7,561 nt of DNA from Microthrixaceae bacterium. Its GTDB lineage: Bacteria > Actinomycetota > Acidimicrobiia > Acidimicrobiales > Acidimicrobilacustridaceae. The position numbers and the translations under genes were made by a program. A model generated the notes under the pieces. The model made no database searches. It was not told where the DNA came from and saw nothing but the letters and a program-made list of their open reading frames with translations. Shown here in pieces: positions 1-4,951 of this stretch. Every line of letters begins with the position of its first letter. Position 1 is the first letter of the stretch. The stretch covers positions 1-7,561 of the forward strand of contig JAHFUU010000107.1 of the NCBI GenBank assembly GCA_023264915.1, given 5' to 3'.

Positions 1-84
1 GGGTCGGGGTCGTGGTCGCGGTCGCGGTCGTGGTCGTGGTCAGGGTCAGGGTCGCGGTCGCGGTCAGGGTCGCGGTCAGGGTCG
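1..84 (+). repeat. Hexamer tandem repeat, 14 units of NGGTCR
   Basis: Fourteen consecutive 6-base units share an invariant GGTC core. The first base is G, T or C and the last is G or A. The tract continues to the window's left edge, so its full length is unknown. It contains no stop codon in any of the three plus frames. It ends three bases before the ATG at 87, and its last AGGG (78-81) is the only Shine-Dalgarno-like sequence for that start. Confidence 0.9.
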
Positions 85-90
85 GCATGA
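1..90 (+). CDS. 3' end of a truncated gene encoding a dipeptide-repeat tail
   Basis: The window opens inside a reading frame made only of hexamer repeats. Read from base 1, it encodes alternating Gly/Arg/Trp and Ser, then Ala, and stops at TGA 88-90. That stop overlaps the ATG of the next gene as ATGA, the commonest junction in this array. A second frame, from base 2, is also open; it encodes alternating Gly and Arg/Gln, ends in His-Asp and stops at 92-94. The overlap style favours the Ser frame. The substitution pattern favours the Gly-Arg/Gln frame, because there most changes are silent and A is always followed by G, giving Gln and never His. Either way it would be a low-complexity C-terminal tail of an upstream protein. 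The body of the protein lies outside the window, so no function can be given. Confidence 0.45.
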   Translation, partial: GSGSWSRSRSWSWSGSGSRSRSGSRSGSA

Positions 91-575
91 CTGACTCCTT
101 CCTCGCCATCCTCCAAGAGCATGCCGATGACTCCGACCAGCTCGCTCTGTTCGAGGTCATCGCCCGCTGGCCGGCAGACCGAGTGCCGCTGGCTCTGTGG
201 GAGGTCCAGAAGCAAAAGCGCCGGCTCTCCATCATCGAGAAGTCCTTGGAGGCACGAGCGGCAGCCGATGGGCTCAAGGAATGGACTGCTCCCGACGGAG
301 CCCGCTTCGGCTTCTGGGGCAGCCTTCGCAAGGGATTCAAAGACCTCCCGAACGTGCTCTCAAACATTCACTCCTACGGGGTCTCGTTGGAGTCCATCTT
401 CGGGGCGATCACTGACATACGGGTTACCGACCTGCGTGAGGCGGCGGAGCTCATTAGTAACCCCAACAATCGCTCGGCCGCGCTCTCTGTCATCGAGGAC
501 GGTCGCATTCCGAAGGGTGAGCGCGGCGATCCACACCTTGTGTCTGTGGATGCCATTGGGAGCAAGAAGCCATGA
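87..575 (+). CDS. Hypothetical protein, 162 residues
   Basis: I do not recognise the family. The soluble 162-residue protein is charged, with no signal peptide, membrane span or Cys cluster. A helical N-terminal half (about 1-60, ending in a Lys/Arg-rich helix near 45-55) precedes a segment around 68-90 containing DGARFGFWGSLRKGF, then more helices. I start it at ATG 87, which overlaps the preceding stop. A longer reading from GTG 12 would add 25 residues encoded entirely by the hexamer repeat (Val alternating with Ala, Val or Arg), which is unlikely to be genuine protein. The stop overlaps the next start as ATGA. The tidy overlaps at both ends support the gene more than any homology I can offer. 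Confidence 0.7.
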   Translation: MTDSFLAILQEHADDSDQLALFEVIARWPADRVPLALWEVQKQKRRLSIIEKSLEARAAADGLKEWTAPDGARFGFWGSLRKGFKDLPNVLSNIHSYGVSLESIFGAITDIRVTDLREAAELISNPNNRSAALSVIEDGRIPKGERGDPHLVSVDAIGSKKP

Positions 576-820
576 CCGCTCCGCAGTATTTCAAGACCGA
601 CGCCATTTTCGTTCAGGGCTACATGGTGGCCGAGGGGTCCGTGGACTTTGACGCTGGGGTCGTGCTGTTCGAGATCGTCAATGAGATTGGGGAGAAGCGA
701 TCTGTCGTCTATCGCTTTATCCTTCCCGGACCCAAGCCGTCAGAGGAAATCTTCAAGGGCCTCTACACCAATCTTCAGAACAGGGTCAACGACCTGTGCG
801 ATCTTTGTCATGACATTTGA
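572..820 (+). CDS. Hypothetical protein, 82 residues
   Basis: I do not recognise it. The 82-residue product looks like alternating strand and helix: a strand-rich first half (residues about 8-50, with VVLFEIVNEIG and VVYRFILPG) and a C-terminal helix ending in Cys-Asp-Leu-Cys-His. The final CDLCH could bind metal with a partner, but there are only two Cys. It starts within the stop codon of the gene before it (ATGA at 572-575), with GGGAG about nine bases upstream. It is followed after nine bases by the next gene. The size and position fit a small phage accessory protein. Confidence 0.7.
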   Translation: MTAPQYFKTDAIFVQGYMVAEGSVDFDAGVVLFEIVNEIGEKRSVVYRFILPGPKPSEEIFKGLYTNLQNRVNDLCDLCHDI

Positions 821-829
821 GGTAGAGCC

Positions 830-1300
830 ATGACCGAACCGACCTCGCACGAGCGAGCGACCAAGTGTGTTGAGGAGATTCGGCGTGTGTTGCACGGCAA
901 TGACCACGGGTTGCCGTACGCTGTTCTCTCCAACGCATCAAAGATCATCGAGGAACTCCTCACCGACAATGATCGCCCGCGGAGAGCGGATGGAGAAGCC
1001 ATGACCGATTTCGATGACGAATACGACAAGCGGACCCTGTGGGACCGCCTCGCGGACTTCTTCGTTGACCTGCCATCGGGTCGCGCGACGGACTTGCTCC
1101 GCGACCTCGACGCCGCCCTCACGAAGGCCGAGGATCGGGTGGCGCTGCTGGAAAAGGTGGTGGAGGCCGTAAGGAAGGCCGACGAGTCTCCGAACGCCGA
1201 GGCACTTCTGGAGTCATGGTCCCAAGTGGTCATCGTGGCGCTGAGTCGCTACGACAAGGTTCTTGCCGCCCTCTCCCCAACGACAGGAGCCGAGAAGTGA
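830..1300 (+). CDS. Hypothetical coiled-coil-like protein with a possible internal start
   Basis: A 156-residue acidic, helical protein of unknown function. Residues 1-57 and 58-156 look like separate modules. The second begins MTDFDDEYDKRTLWDRLADF and carries a long amphipathic helix (about 90-118, with ALTKAEDRVALLEKVVEAV), then another helix ending in VLAAL, suggesting a helical hairpin or coiled-coil dimer. The start at 830 has GAGGT six bases upstream. An in-frame ATG at 1001 has its own GGAG five bases upstream and would give a 99-residue product. The sequence around that ATG (994-1007) is identical to the start region of the gene at 572 (565-578). The gene ends in a GTGA overlap with the next. 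Confidence 0.7.
   Translation: MTEPTSHERATKCVEEIRRVLHGNDHGLPYAVLSNASKIIEELLTDNDRPRRADGEAMTDFDDEYDKRTLWDRLADFFVDLPSGRATDLLRDLDAALTKAEDRVALLEKVVEAVRKADESPNAEALLESWSQVVIVALSRYDKVLAALSPTTGAEK
992..1007 (+). promoter_or_regulatory. Internal in-frame ribosome binding site and start
   Basis: GGAG at 992-995 lies five bases before an in-frame ATG at 1001 inside the 830-1300 gene. The 14 bases AGAAGCCATGACCG (994-1007) also occur at the start of the gene at 572. It may mark either a second, shorter product or an old gene boundary lost by fusion. Confidence 0.4.
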
Positions 1301-1560
1301 CCACGGTCCGCATCCTTAGCGTGATCGGAACCGGCGATCCGTTTGACATCCTTCTGACCATTCCGTTCAAGGGTGGAAGGGATTGCATGGGACCACAGTG
1401 GGCCGAGCCATTCGGGATTCCCGTCCCAGAGAAGCACACTACGGTCGGGTCGCGCGTGTGGAATGTCGCCAAAGGAGACAGCAACTCTGCGGGGAGCATG
1501 GTGTTCTGCGAGTCGTGTCACCAGGCGTTCTATCCGAAGCGGCGAACCAAGAAGAAGTGA
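1297..1560 (+). CDS. Hypothetical protein with C-terminal Cys pair and basic tail
   Basis: An 87-residue protein of unknown function. I choose the GTG at 1297 because it overlaps the preceding stop (GTGA) and has AGGAG at 1285-1289; a start at 1216 would overlap the previous gene heavily. The N-terminal part is strand-like (VRILSVIGTGDPFDILLTIP). Near the C-terminus sits CESC (residues 71-74), followed by QAFYPKRRTKKK, a strongly basic tail. A single CxxC plus a basic tail suggests half of a zinc knuckle, perhaps a small nucleic-acid-binding protein, but this is inference from composition. A further Cys at residue 30 could complete a metal site only with another ligand. It ends in GTGA with the next gene. 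Confidence 0.65.
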   Translation: MTTVRILSVIGTGDPFDILLTIPFKGGRDCMGPQWAEPFGIPVPEKHTTVGSRVWNVAKGDSNSAGSMVFCESCHQAFYPKRRTKKK

Positions 1561-1787
1561 CCACTCCTCTCGGCAACCCCGACTGCTATTTCCGAGAGAG
1601 CCTTGGAGGATGCTCAAACCAAGGTAAGTCCTCGGTCTGGCTGGCAGATGAGAGGGGGAGCTGCATGAGACACAGCCAAGTGCTGATGAATCTGAAGCCA
1701 GTCATCGGAAGTCCTAGTACCAGTGGGTCATTGCCCAGCGAGCACGAGCGCCCGACCATCACCAAGAGCGACAAGGAGAAGGAATGA
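1557..1787 (+). CDS. Hypothetical small protein, polar and disordered-looking
   Basis: A 76-residue frame bounded by a GTGA overlap on the left (1557-1560) and an ATGA overlap on the right (1784-1787), which is the main reason for calling it. The product is polar and rich in Ser, Gly, Pro and charged residues, with three Cys (residues 10, 19 and 36), and looks largely unstructured. The C-terminus is EHERPTITKSDKEKE. A stronger ribosome binding site, GGGGGAG, ends at 1660, four bases before an in-frame ATG at 1665; this would give a 40-residue protein starting MRHSQVLMNL. Base composition is less GC-rich than its neighbours. I do not recognise either version. If only the short form is real, 1561-1664 would be a leader. 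Confidence 0.5.
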   Translation: MTTPLGNPDCYFRESLGGCSNQGKSSVWLADERGSCMRHSQVLMNLKPVIGSPSTSGSLPSEHERPTITKSDKEKE

Positions 1788-2200
1788 TGCCAATGGCCCT
1801 CGTCAAGGAAGTCGAGCCGAAGCGAACGCAGAGCGGCAAGGACTACTGGCGGGCGAACATCGCAGGAGTCGGTTGGGCCTCGACGTTCGACTCCAAGATC
1901 GGCAAGCTGCTGGCCGACCACAAGGGTTCCGAGGTGGACGTGACCACCGAGAAGAACGGGAACTACACGAACATCCTCTCGGCCGTGGCCCCGCACGCCG
2001 AATCGTCTGGCGTCGGTGGCGACGTTCCGCAGCGCGACGTGCTGATCGTTCGACAGGTCGCGCTCAAGGCGGCGGTCGAGCGCTCGGCCGGGGCTGGACT
2101 CACGGACAAGGACATCACGGACTCGGCCCAGTTCTTCGCGGACTGGATGCTTGGCGGCGGCGAGCCGCCTGAGCCGTTCAACCCGGAGCCACCGTTTTGA
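1784..2200 (+). CDS. Probable phage single-stranded-DNA-binding-like protein (OB-fold type)
   Basis: A 138-residue protein. Residues about 5-68 have the rhythm of a compact beta-barrel: a basic start (KEVEPKRTQSGKDYWRANI), a Gly-Trp turn, then TFDSKIGKLL, a valine-rich strand and NGNYTNI. Residues about 84-123 form helices (DVLIVRQVALKAAVERSAG, then DITDSAQFFADWML). This resembles small phage ssDNA-binding-like proteins, in which an OB-like domain is followed by a 'RQVALKAAVE' helix; I rely on memory of that pattern, not a search. The end, EPPEPFNPEPPF, is short, acidic, Pro-rich and ends in Phe, like the tip with which bacterial SSB recruits partners. It may coat ssDNA during replication or recombination. 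Start: ATG 1784 or 1787, with AAGGAGAAGG just upstream. It ends in a TTGA overlap. Confidence 0.6.
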   Translation: MMPMALVKEVEPKRTQSGKDYWRANIAGVGWASTFDSKIGKLLADHKGSEVDVTTEKNGNYTNILSAVAPHAESSGVGGDVPQRDVLIVRQVALKAAVERSAGAGLTDKDITDSAQFFADWMLGGGEPPEPFNPEPPF

Positions 2201-2415
2201 GCAACCTCGACATCGTCATCCTTCTCGCGGACCCAACCACCCGCGCGGCCATCGCATGGCAGACCACCAGCGACGGCCTGCTCAACTTCCGCGCCCGCGA
2301 TCCGCACGATCCGACCCACTGGGTTCTGGTGAACGGGCTCACCGAGGAGATGGCCGCCGACCTGGTCCAGACCATCGGGTCATGCCTGCAAGAGATCAGA
2401 ATGGCCAAGGCGTGA
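2197..2415 (+). CDS. Hypothetical protein, 72 residues, TTG start
   Basis: The only start that matches the local overlap rule is TTG 2197, which overlaps the SSB-like gene's stop as TTGA, with GGAG about eight bases upstream. The 72-residue product has a hydrophobic strand near its start (LDIVILLAD), then TTRAAIAWQTTSDGLLNFRA, a Trp-containing turn (HWVLVNGL) and an amphipathic C-terminal helix. It looks like a small alpha/beta domain; I cannot name it. The rare TTG start suggests low or coupled translation relative to the SSB-like protein. It ends in GTGA with the next gene. Confidence 0.65.
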   Translation: MSNLDIVILLADPTTRAAIAWQTTSDGLLNFRARDPHDPTHWVLVNGLTEEMAADLVQTIGSCLQEIRMAKA

Positions 2416-2858
2416 CCGACACCATGGCGCCAGATGTGGTTCCTGACTTTGTTCAGTTCCACCAGACACACTACGAGGCAAGGATGAATGATCATAGCGG
2501 GCCCGCTCAGAGATGCGCGAGGCATCTCTGGATTAGGCATTATCCAAAGACGCTGGTCTGGTGGTTCCTGTCCTCTCCAGATCGAACCCGCCCATGCCCC
2601 AAGCATGGGTTGAAAACGGAGTACGAGTGTGCGATGCATGGTGAGGGTTGCCGCGCTGTCTCAATGGAGCTTGAGGGATGGAGGAGTCGAAACGATCCAC
2701 CGACTCAGGGTCCATCAAACCAATGTGCGTACTGCTTGCTGAGCCTAAACGATCCCCATCGAATCATCGACAAAGGATCGTGGGCCGAGAGAGAACGGGT
2801 GTATTGCTCTATCGCTCGGCTCCGCTCGGAATCGCCCAGGTGTGGGAGGACGATATGA
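2412..2858 (+). CDS. Cys/His-rich hypothetical protein
   Basis: A 148-residue frame starting at GTG 2412 (GTGA with the preceding stop) and ending in ATGA with the next gene. Cys and His residues are spread over most of its length: C35 and H38, C62 and H65, C73 and H76, C80, a CAYC pair (105-108), C132 and C144. That points to one or more structural zinc sites. No catalytic motif is visible. Between them lies an aromatic stretch, HYPKTLVWWFLSSP, which is too short and polar to be a confident membrane span. The GTG lacks a good ribosome binding site, whereas an in-frame ATG at 2484 has GAGG just upstream and would give a 124-residue protein that keeps all the Cys. GC content is lower here than around it. 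Function unknown. Confidence 0.55.
   Translation: MTDTMAPDVVPDFVQFHQTHYEARMNDHSGPAQRCARHLWIRHYPKTLVWWFLSSPDRTRPCPKHGLKTEYECAMHGEGCRAVSMELEGWRSRNDPPTQGPSNQCAYCLLSLNDPHRIIDKGSWAERERVYCSIARLRSESPRCGRTI
2508..2530 (+). other. Hairpin with 9-bp perfect stem inside the Cys-rich gene
   Basis: CAGAGATGC (2508-2516) and GCATCTCTG (2522-2530) are exact reverse complements separated by the five bases GCGAG. No T-run follows, so it is not a typical intrinsic terminator. It lies 22 bases after the alternative ATG 2484 and could affect translation there, but nothing shows that it does. Confidence 0.5.
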
Positions 2859-3166
2859 CCGACCTCGGTTCGGTCTGCACCTGCACTCCGCTGGACTCCT
2901 CCGGCTGGCCCGCAAGCGACGAGCACACCCGCGAGGCGCACCAGCGACAGTGGTGGTGCCAAGGCTGCGGGGAGAGCGTGGTGATTGTGGTGTTTGACCC
3001 AGACGGTGCCGCCCGCCACATCGTGCGCGTCGTCGCGCGAGATGGCATCCAGTCTCACTACGCCTGCGGGCCAGTGGTGGACGTTCCCGAAGCCTGCACC
3101 GTGAAGGGCTGCATGTGCGACCAGTGGCGCAGCTTGGAGTCGCAGGCGGAAAGGGCGGCGCAGTGA
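2855..3166 (+). CDS. Zinc-ribbon-like hypothetical protein
   Basis: A 103-residue protein with eight Cys: CTC at residues 8-10, CQGC at 35-38, then C71, C81, C86 and C88. The spacing of CTC with CQGC suggests one zinc ribbon, and the distal Cys plus nearby His could form a second. Between them is a strand-rich segment (SVVIVVFDPD). I start it at ATG 2855, which overlaps the preceding stop as ATGA and is preceded by a strong GGGAGGA. An upstream reading from 2678 is rejected because it runs inside the previous gene. The stop shares one base with the next start (TGATG). Small zinc-ribbon proteins are common in phage accessory regions; the role of this one is unknown. Confidence 0.65.
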   Translation: MTDLGSVCTCTPLDSSGWPASDEHTREAHQRQWWCQGCGESVVIVVFDPDGAARHIVRVVARDGIQSHYACGPVVDVPEACTVKGCMCDQWRSLESQAERAAQ

Positions 3167-3648
3167 TGAAGCCCCGCAAGCCGCTTCCCCGCAAGCGCGC
3201 GAAGCCTCGCAGGTACAAGACGCCTCGTTGCATCTGGGGACGGTGCAAGAAGCCCCAGGCCCACATTGAGCGATGCGTCGTTCACGCCAAGCGTTACTTG
3301 GACACGCTCCGGGCTGCGCTCGTGCGTACTGACCACTGTGAGATCAACCACCGCGACGCCTCGTGGGTCGGCACGCCTTTCGCTTGCGCTGGTGCCATCT
3401 GCGACAACCACGGATTTGACCGGGACGAGATGCCCGCGCGCTGGGAGCTGTGGAACGGGTTCAGCGGGTGCAGCGCGGTAAACCTCTGGGCTAACCGAAA
3501 CAAGATCAGATGGGACGAGTACCTGCGTCGAACGTGGGGTGACGAGGTGTACGCGGCACGACGCCAGCACGCCCTCTACGGACCCAATCCCGACTACTCG
3601 GCCTACCTCGTGATGCTGGAAGAACTCTCCGGGCCGGAGATACGATGA
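3166..3648 (+). CDS. Putative NinG/HNH-like recombination protein, divergent
   Basis: A 160-residue protein. A very basic N-terminus (KPRKPLPRKRAKPRRYK) precedes a Cys/His cluster at residues 22-40 (CIWGRC, then CVVH). The second half has C58, H62, C74, C79 and H82, then RWELWNGFSGCSAVN (92-106), RWDEYLRR (115-122) and GDEVYAARR. This order (Cys/His sites, a late 'N..C...N' and a closing 'W.EYL...G...Y...R' helix) recalls NinG and related HNH-like proteins of phages, which act on DNA ends or junctions. That family assignment is from memory and is tentative, because the canonical central HxxH/HNH residues are not obvious and CxxCN is reduced to CSAVN. It may have lost nuclease activity. The position after zinc-binding and SSB-like genes fits a DNA-handling role. 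Confidence 0.45.
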   Translation: MKPRKPLPRKRAKPRRYKTPRCIWGRCKKPQAHIERCVVHAKRYLDTLRAALVRTDHCEINHRDASWVGTPFACAGAICDNHGFDRDEMPARWELWNGFSGCSAVNLWANRNKIRWDEYLRRTWGDEVYAARRQHALYGPNPDYSAYLVMLEELSGPEIR

Positions 3649-3695
3649 GGCACACGGACCAGCGCCCGATCTGGTGGAAGTGTTCAAGGAGATGA
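3645..3695 (+). CDS. Micro-ORF of 16 codons bridging two genes
   Basis: It starts in the stop of the HNH-like gene (ATGA 3645-3648) and encodes MRHTDQRPIWWKCSRR. Its stop, TGA 3693-3695, overlaps another ATG at 3692 that encodes only MTE before stopping at 3701-3703, inside the GTG start of the winged-helix gene. The next gene's ribosome binding site, AAGGAGAT, lies at 3686-3693. This could be a translational relay rather than a gene with a functional product, or a deletion remnant. Confidence 0.3.
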   Translation: MRHTDQRPIWWKCSRR

Positions 3696-3699
3696 CCGA

Positions 3700-4086
3700 G
3701 TGAGCCACACCAATGGGCACTCATTCACGCTCCCGACCGCCTCTCCCGACCTGCGCGCTTGCGCCTACCCGAAGTGCAAGGAGACGATGCGGGTCGTCGT
3801 CTCCAAGCCCGCAGCTGCCGTTGAGAGTTCGCAGACCAGCGTGGCTGCGGCCCGCGCCATCGAGGGGGGCCCGCGCACGCAGGGTCGCGCCCTTGTGCTC
3901 GCCGCCGTGCAGCACTCGCCCGACGGTCTGACCGATCAGGCCATCCAAGAGGCGACCGGACTGGTGGAATCCAGCGAGAGGCCGAGAAGGGTCGAGCTGG
4001 TCGAGGCCAACCTGCTCTACGACTCTGGCCGGCAGCGCATAACACGTTCAGGGAGAATGGCCTCGGTGTGGAGGGCTAGGACATGA
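3700..4086 (+). CDS. Putative winged helix-turn-helix protein
   Basis: A 128-residue protein. The C-terminal region, residues about 48-124, reads as a winged helix: a first helix (TSVAAARAIEGG), TQGRALVLAAVQHSPDGLTD, a second and recognition helix (QAIQEATGLVESSERPRRVEL), then a beta-wing with SGRQRITRSGRMASVW. This pattern of 'T..RALVL..L...GLTD..I....GL..S..RPRR.EL', ending in the wing, is familiar from small phage proteins that may bind DNA. The N-terminus carries CAYPKC (21-26), a possible zinc half-site. It starts at GTG 3700, with AAGGAGAT well placed at 3686-3693. It ends in ATGA within a 16-base sequence repeated at the start of the second gene downstream. It may be a regulator of this array; its target is unknown. 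Confidence 0.6.
   Translation: MSHTNGHSFTLPTASPDLRACAYPKCKETMRVVVSKPAAAVESSQTSVAAARAIEGGPRTQGRALVLAAVQHSPDGLTDQAIQEATGLVESSERPRRVELVEANLLYDSGRQRITRSGRMASVWRART
4071..4086 (+). repeat. 16-bp gene-junction repeat, copy 1
   Basis: GAGGGCTAGGACATGA is identical to bases 4266-4281. It carries a GAGGG ribosome binding site and the ATG of the gene at 4083. In this copy the stop of the gene before is the final TGA. Confidence 0.8.
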
Positions 4087-4274
4087 GTTACTACGACTAC
4101 GAGATCAGCCGCAAACTGGCAGCAGAGTGGTCGTTCTACTGGCTCCTCATGGCAGCCATGCGCGCAGCCGATTCGATCAACGCCGAGCTTCTACGCGGGG
4201 CTTTCCCGAAGGTGTGGGACGAGTTGCAAGACCGCTACAACGCGCCGGGCGGCAGACTGACGGGAGAGGGCTAG
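4083..4274 (+). CDS. Small hypothetical protein of a phage-like type, 63 residues
   Basis: A 63-residue, mostly helical protein starting MSYYDYEISRKLAAEWSFYW and ending in RYNAPGGRLTGEG. A first amphipathic helix rich in aromatics is followed by LLMAAMRAADSINAELLRGAFPKVWDELQ, a second helical pair. I recall this pattern ('MSYYDY', 'AFP.VW.ELQ.RYNAPGG') as a recurrent unnamed small protein of phage and environmental contigs, without any assigned function. It starts with a GAGGG site inside the junction repeat and overlaps the previous stop (ATGA). It ends at a TAG three bases before the next ATG. The aromatic N-terminus is not a membrane span. Confidence 0.65.
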   Translation: MSYYDYEISRKLAAEWSFYWLLMAAMRAADSINAELLRGAFPKVWDELQDRYNAPGGRLTGEG

Positions 4275-4281
4275 GACATGA
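4266..4281 (+). repeat. 16-bp gene-junction repeat, copy 2
   Basis: An exact second copy of GAGGGCTAGGACATGA, 195 bases after the first. Here the TAG at 4272-4274 is the stop of the previous gene, and the ATG at 4278 starts the next. The same sequence is therefore read in a different frame relative to its upstream gene than in copy 1. Confidence 0.8.
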
Positions 4282-4622
4282 CCGGAGCAATCGAGCGCGA
4301 CGACGAGATCGCAGCGAAGGCGAGGCAGGGCGAGTGGGCTATCGCCCGCGATGCTCATATCTGCTTGGCGCATCCCGTCTCTAATCCGCACTACGAATCA
4401 GTGATGGACGCTGGGGCCGATGAGGAGCGCGGATTCCACAACCGCGACGACGTTGTTCACATCGTCAATCTACAGAACCGCTTCCCGCTGTACCGCAGGC
4501 TGGTGGAAGCGGTGCGGGAATGGCAAAACGAGGGTCGAACCGGAATCCACTACTACGACAGCAAGTACGAGCTTGCTGTTTCATCCGCTCTCGCCGCTCT
4601 CGATGAGGAGAAGGCCCCATGA
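4278..4622 (+). CDS. Hypothetical protein, 114 residues
   Basis: A 114-residue, acidic, mainly helical soluble protein of unknown function. The N-terminus is charged (MTGAIERDDEIAAKARQGEW). The middle has a His-rich patch (AHPVSNPHYE, then FHNRDDVVHIVNLQNRFPLY), and the C-terminus is a helix ending in LAALDEEKAP. The 'LYRRLVEAVREWQ...SALAALDEE' end is like the helical tails of many small phage proteins. Start at ATG 4278 with GGGAGAGGG upstream, within the second copy of the junction repeat. It ends in ATGA with the zinc-ribbon gene. The scattered His do not form a recognised metal motif. Confidence 0.65.
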   Translation: MTGAIERDDEIAAKARQGEWAIARDAHICLAHPVSNPHYESVMDAGADEERGFHNRDDVVHIVNLQNRFPLYRRLVEAVREWQNEGRTGIHYYDSKYELAVSSALAALDEEKAP

Positions 4623-4951
4623 AGTGCTACAAGTGCGACGAGTCTAGGGCCGTGGCGTTCGGAAGATGCGCAGCCTGCCTTGAGCGTGACGGAATCGTGG
4701 CGTGGGATGGCGATAGGTTCGTGGGAAGTAAAATCCAAGCCCCGGAGAAGGCGATGAGCAACGCTCCGTGCTGCCACATTCCCTGCGGGGAACTGGCTGA
4801 GTTTGACATCTACGGTGAGACGCGGCCAGACGACGTGACCCAAGCCTGCGAGGCCCACGTGGGGGCGCTACTCGGTTCCCCTGTGGGGGCTCTGGAAAAT
4901 AGGCGCTGGGTCGTCGTGGCCCTCTCCTCAAAGACAGGAGGGCCCACATGA
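4619..4951 (+). CDS. Double zinc-knuckle protein, possible fusion of two small genes
   Basis: A 110-residue protein with two Cys clusters. The first is a compact four-Cys ribbon, CYKC (3-6) and CAAC (17-20). The second comprises C51, C52 and C56, then C77 and H80 (CEAH), followed by VGALLGSPVGAL and a strand. Each half resembles a separate small phage zinc protein. An in-frame ATG at 4754 (residue 46), with GGAGAAGG directly upstream, would make the second half alone (65 residues). Either two products are made or two genes have fused by loss of a stop codon. It starts in ATGA with the gene before and ends in ATGA with the gene after. The role is unknown; zinc-stabilised binding to nucleic acid or protein is a guess. 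Confidence 0.65.
   Translation: MKCYKCDESRAVAFGRCAACLERDGIVAWDGDRFVGSKIQAPEKAMSNAPCCHIPCGELAEFDIYGETRPDDVTQACEAHVGALLGSPVGALENRRWVVVALSSKTGGPT
4744..4756 (+). promoter_or_regulatory. Internal in-frame ribosome binding site and ATG
   Basis: GGAGAAGG (4744-4751) stands before ATG 4754, in frame within the double zinc-knuckle gene and exactly between its two Cys clusters. It is a better site than the one in front of the annotated start at 4619. Confidence 0.45.

Noticed and set aside
1..84. CRISPR array
   Set aside because: The units are contiguous hexamers without spacers.
12..86. N-terminal extension of the first gene from GTG 12
   Set aside because: It would be encoded wholly by the hexamer repeat as Val-rich dipeptides, and the ATG at 87 fits the overlap pattern.
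808..1233. 141-residue minus-strand ORF
   Set aside because: Ser/Arg-rich antisense shadow of the coupled plus-strand gene at 830-1300.
1619..1629. AG-GTAAGT, a perfect eukaryotic 5' splice-site look-alike
   Set aside because: The region is a dense bacterial or phage-type array with no matching acceptor or need for splicing, so it is chance.
1710..1720. 11-base match AGTCCTAGTAC shared with 7379-7389
   Set aside because: Several 11-base repeats are expected by chance in a window this long, and the flanks do not match.
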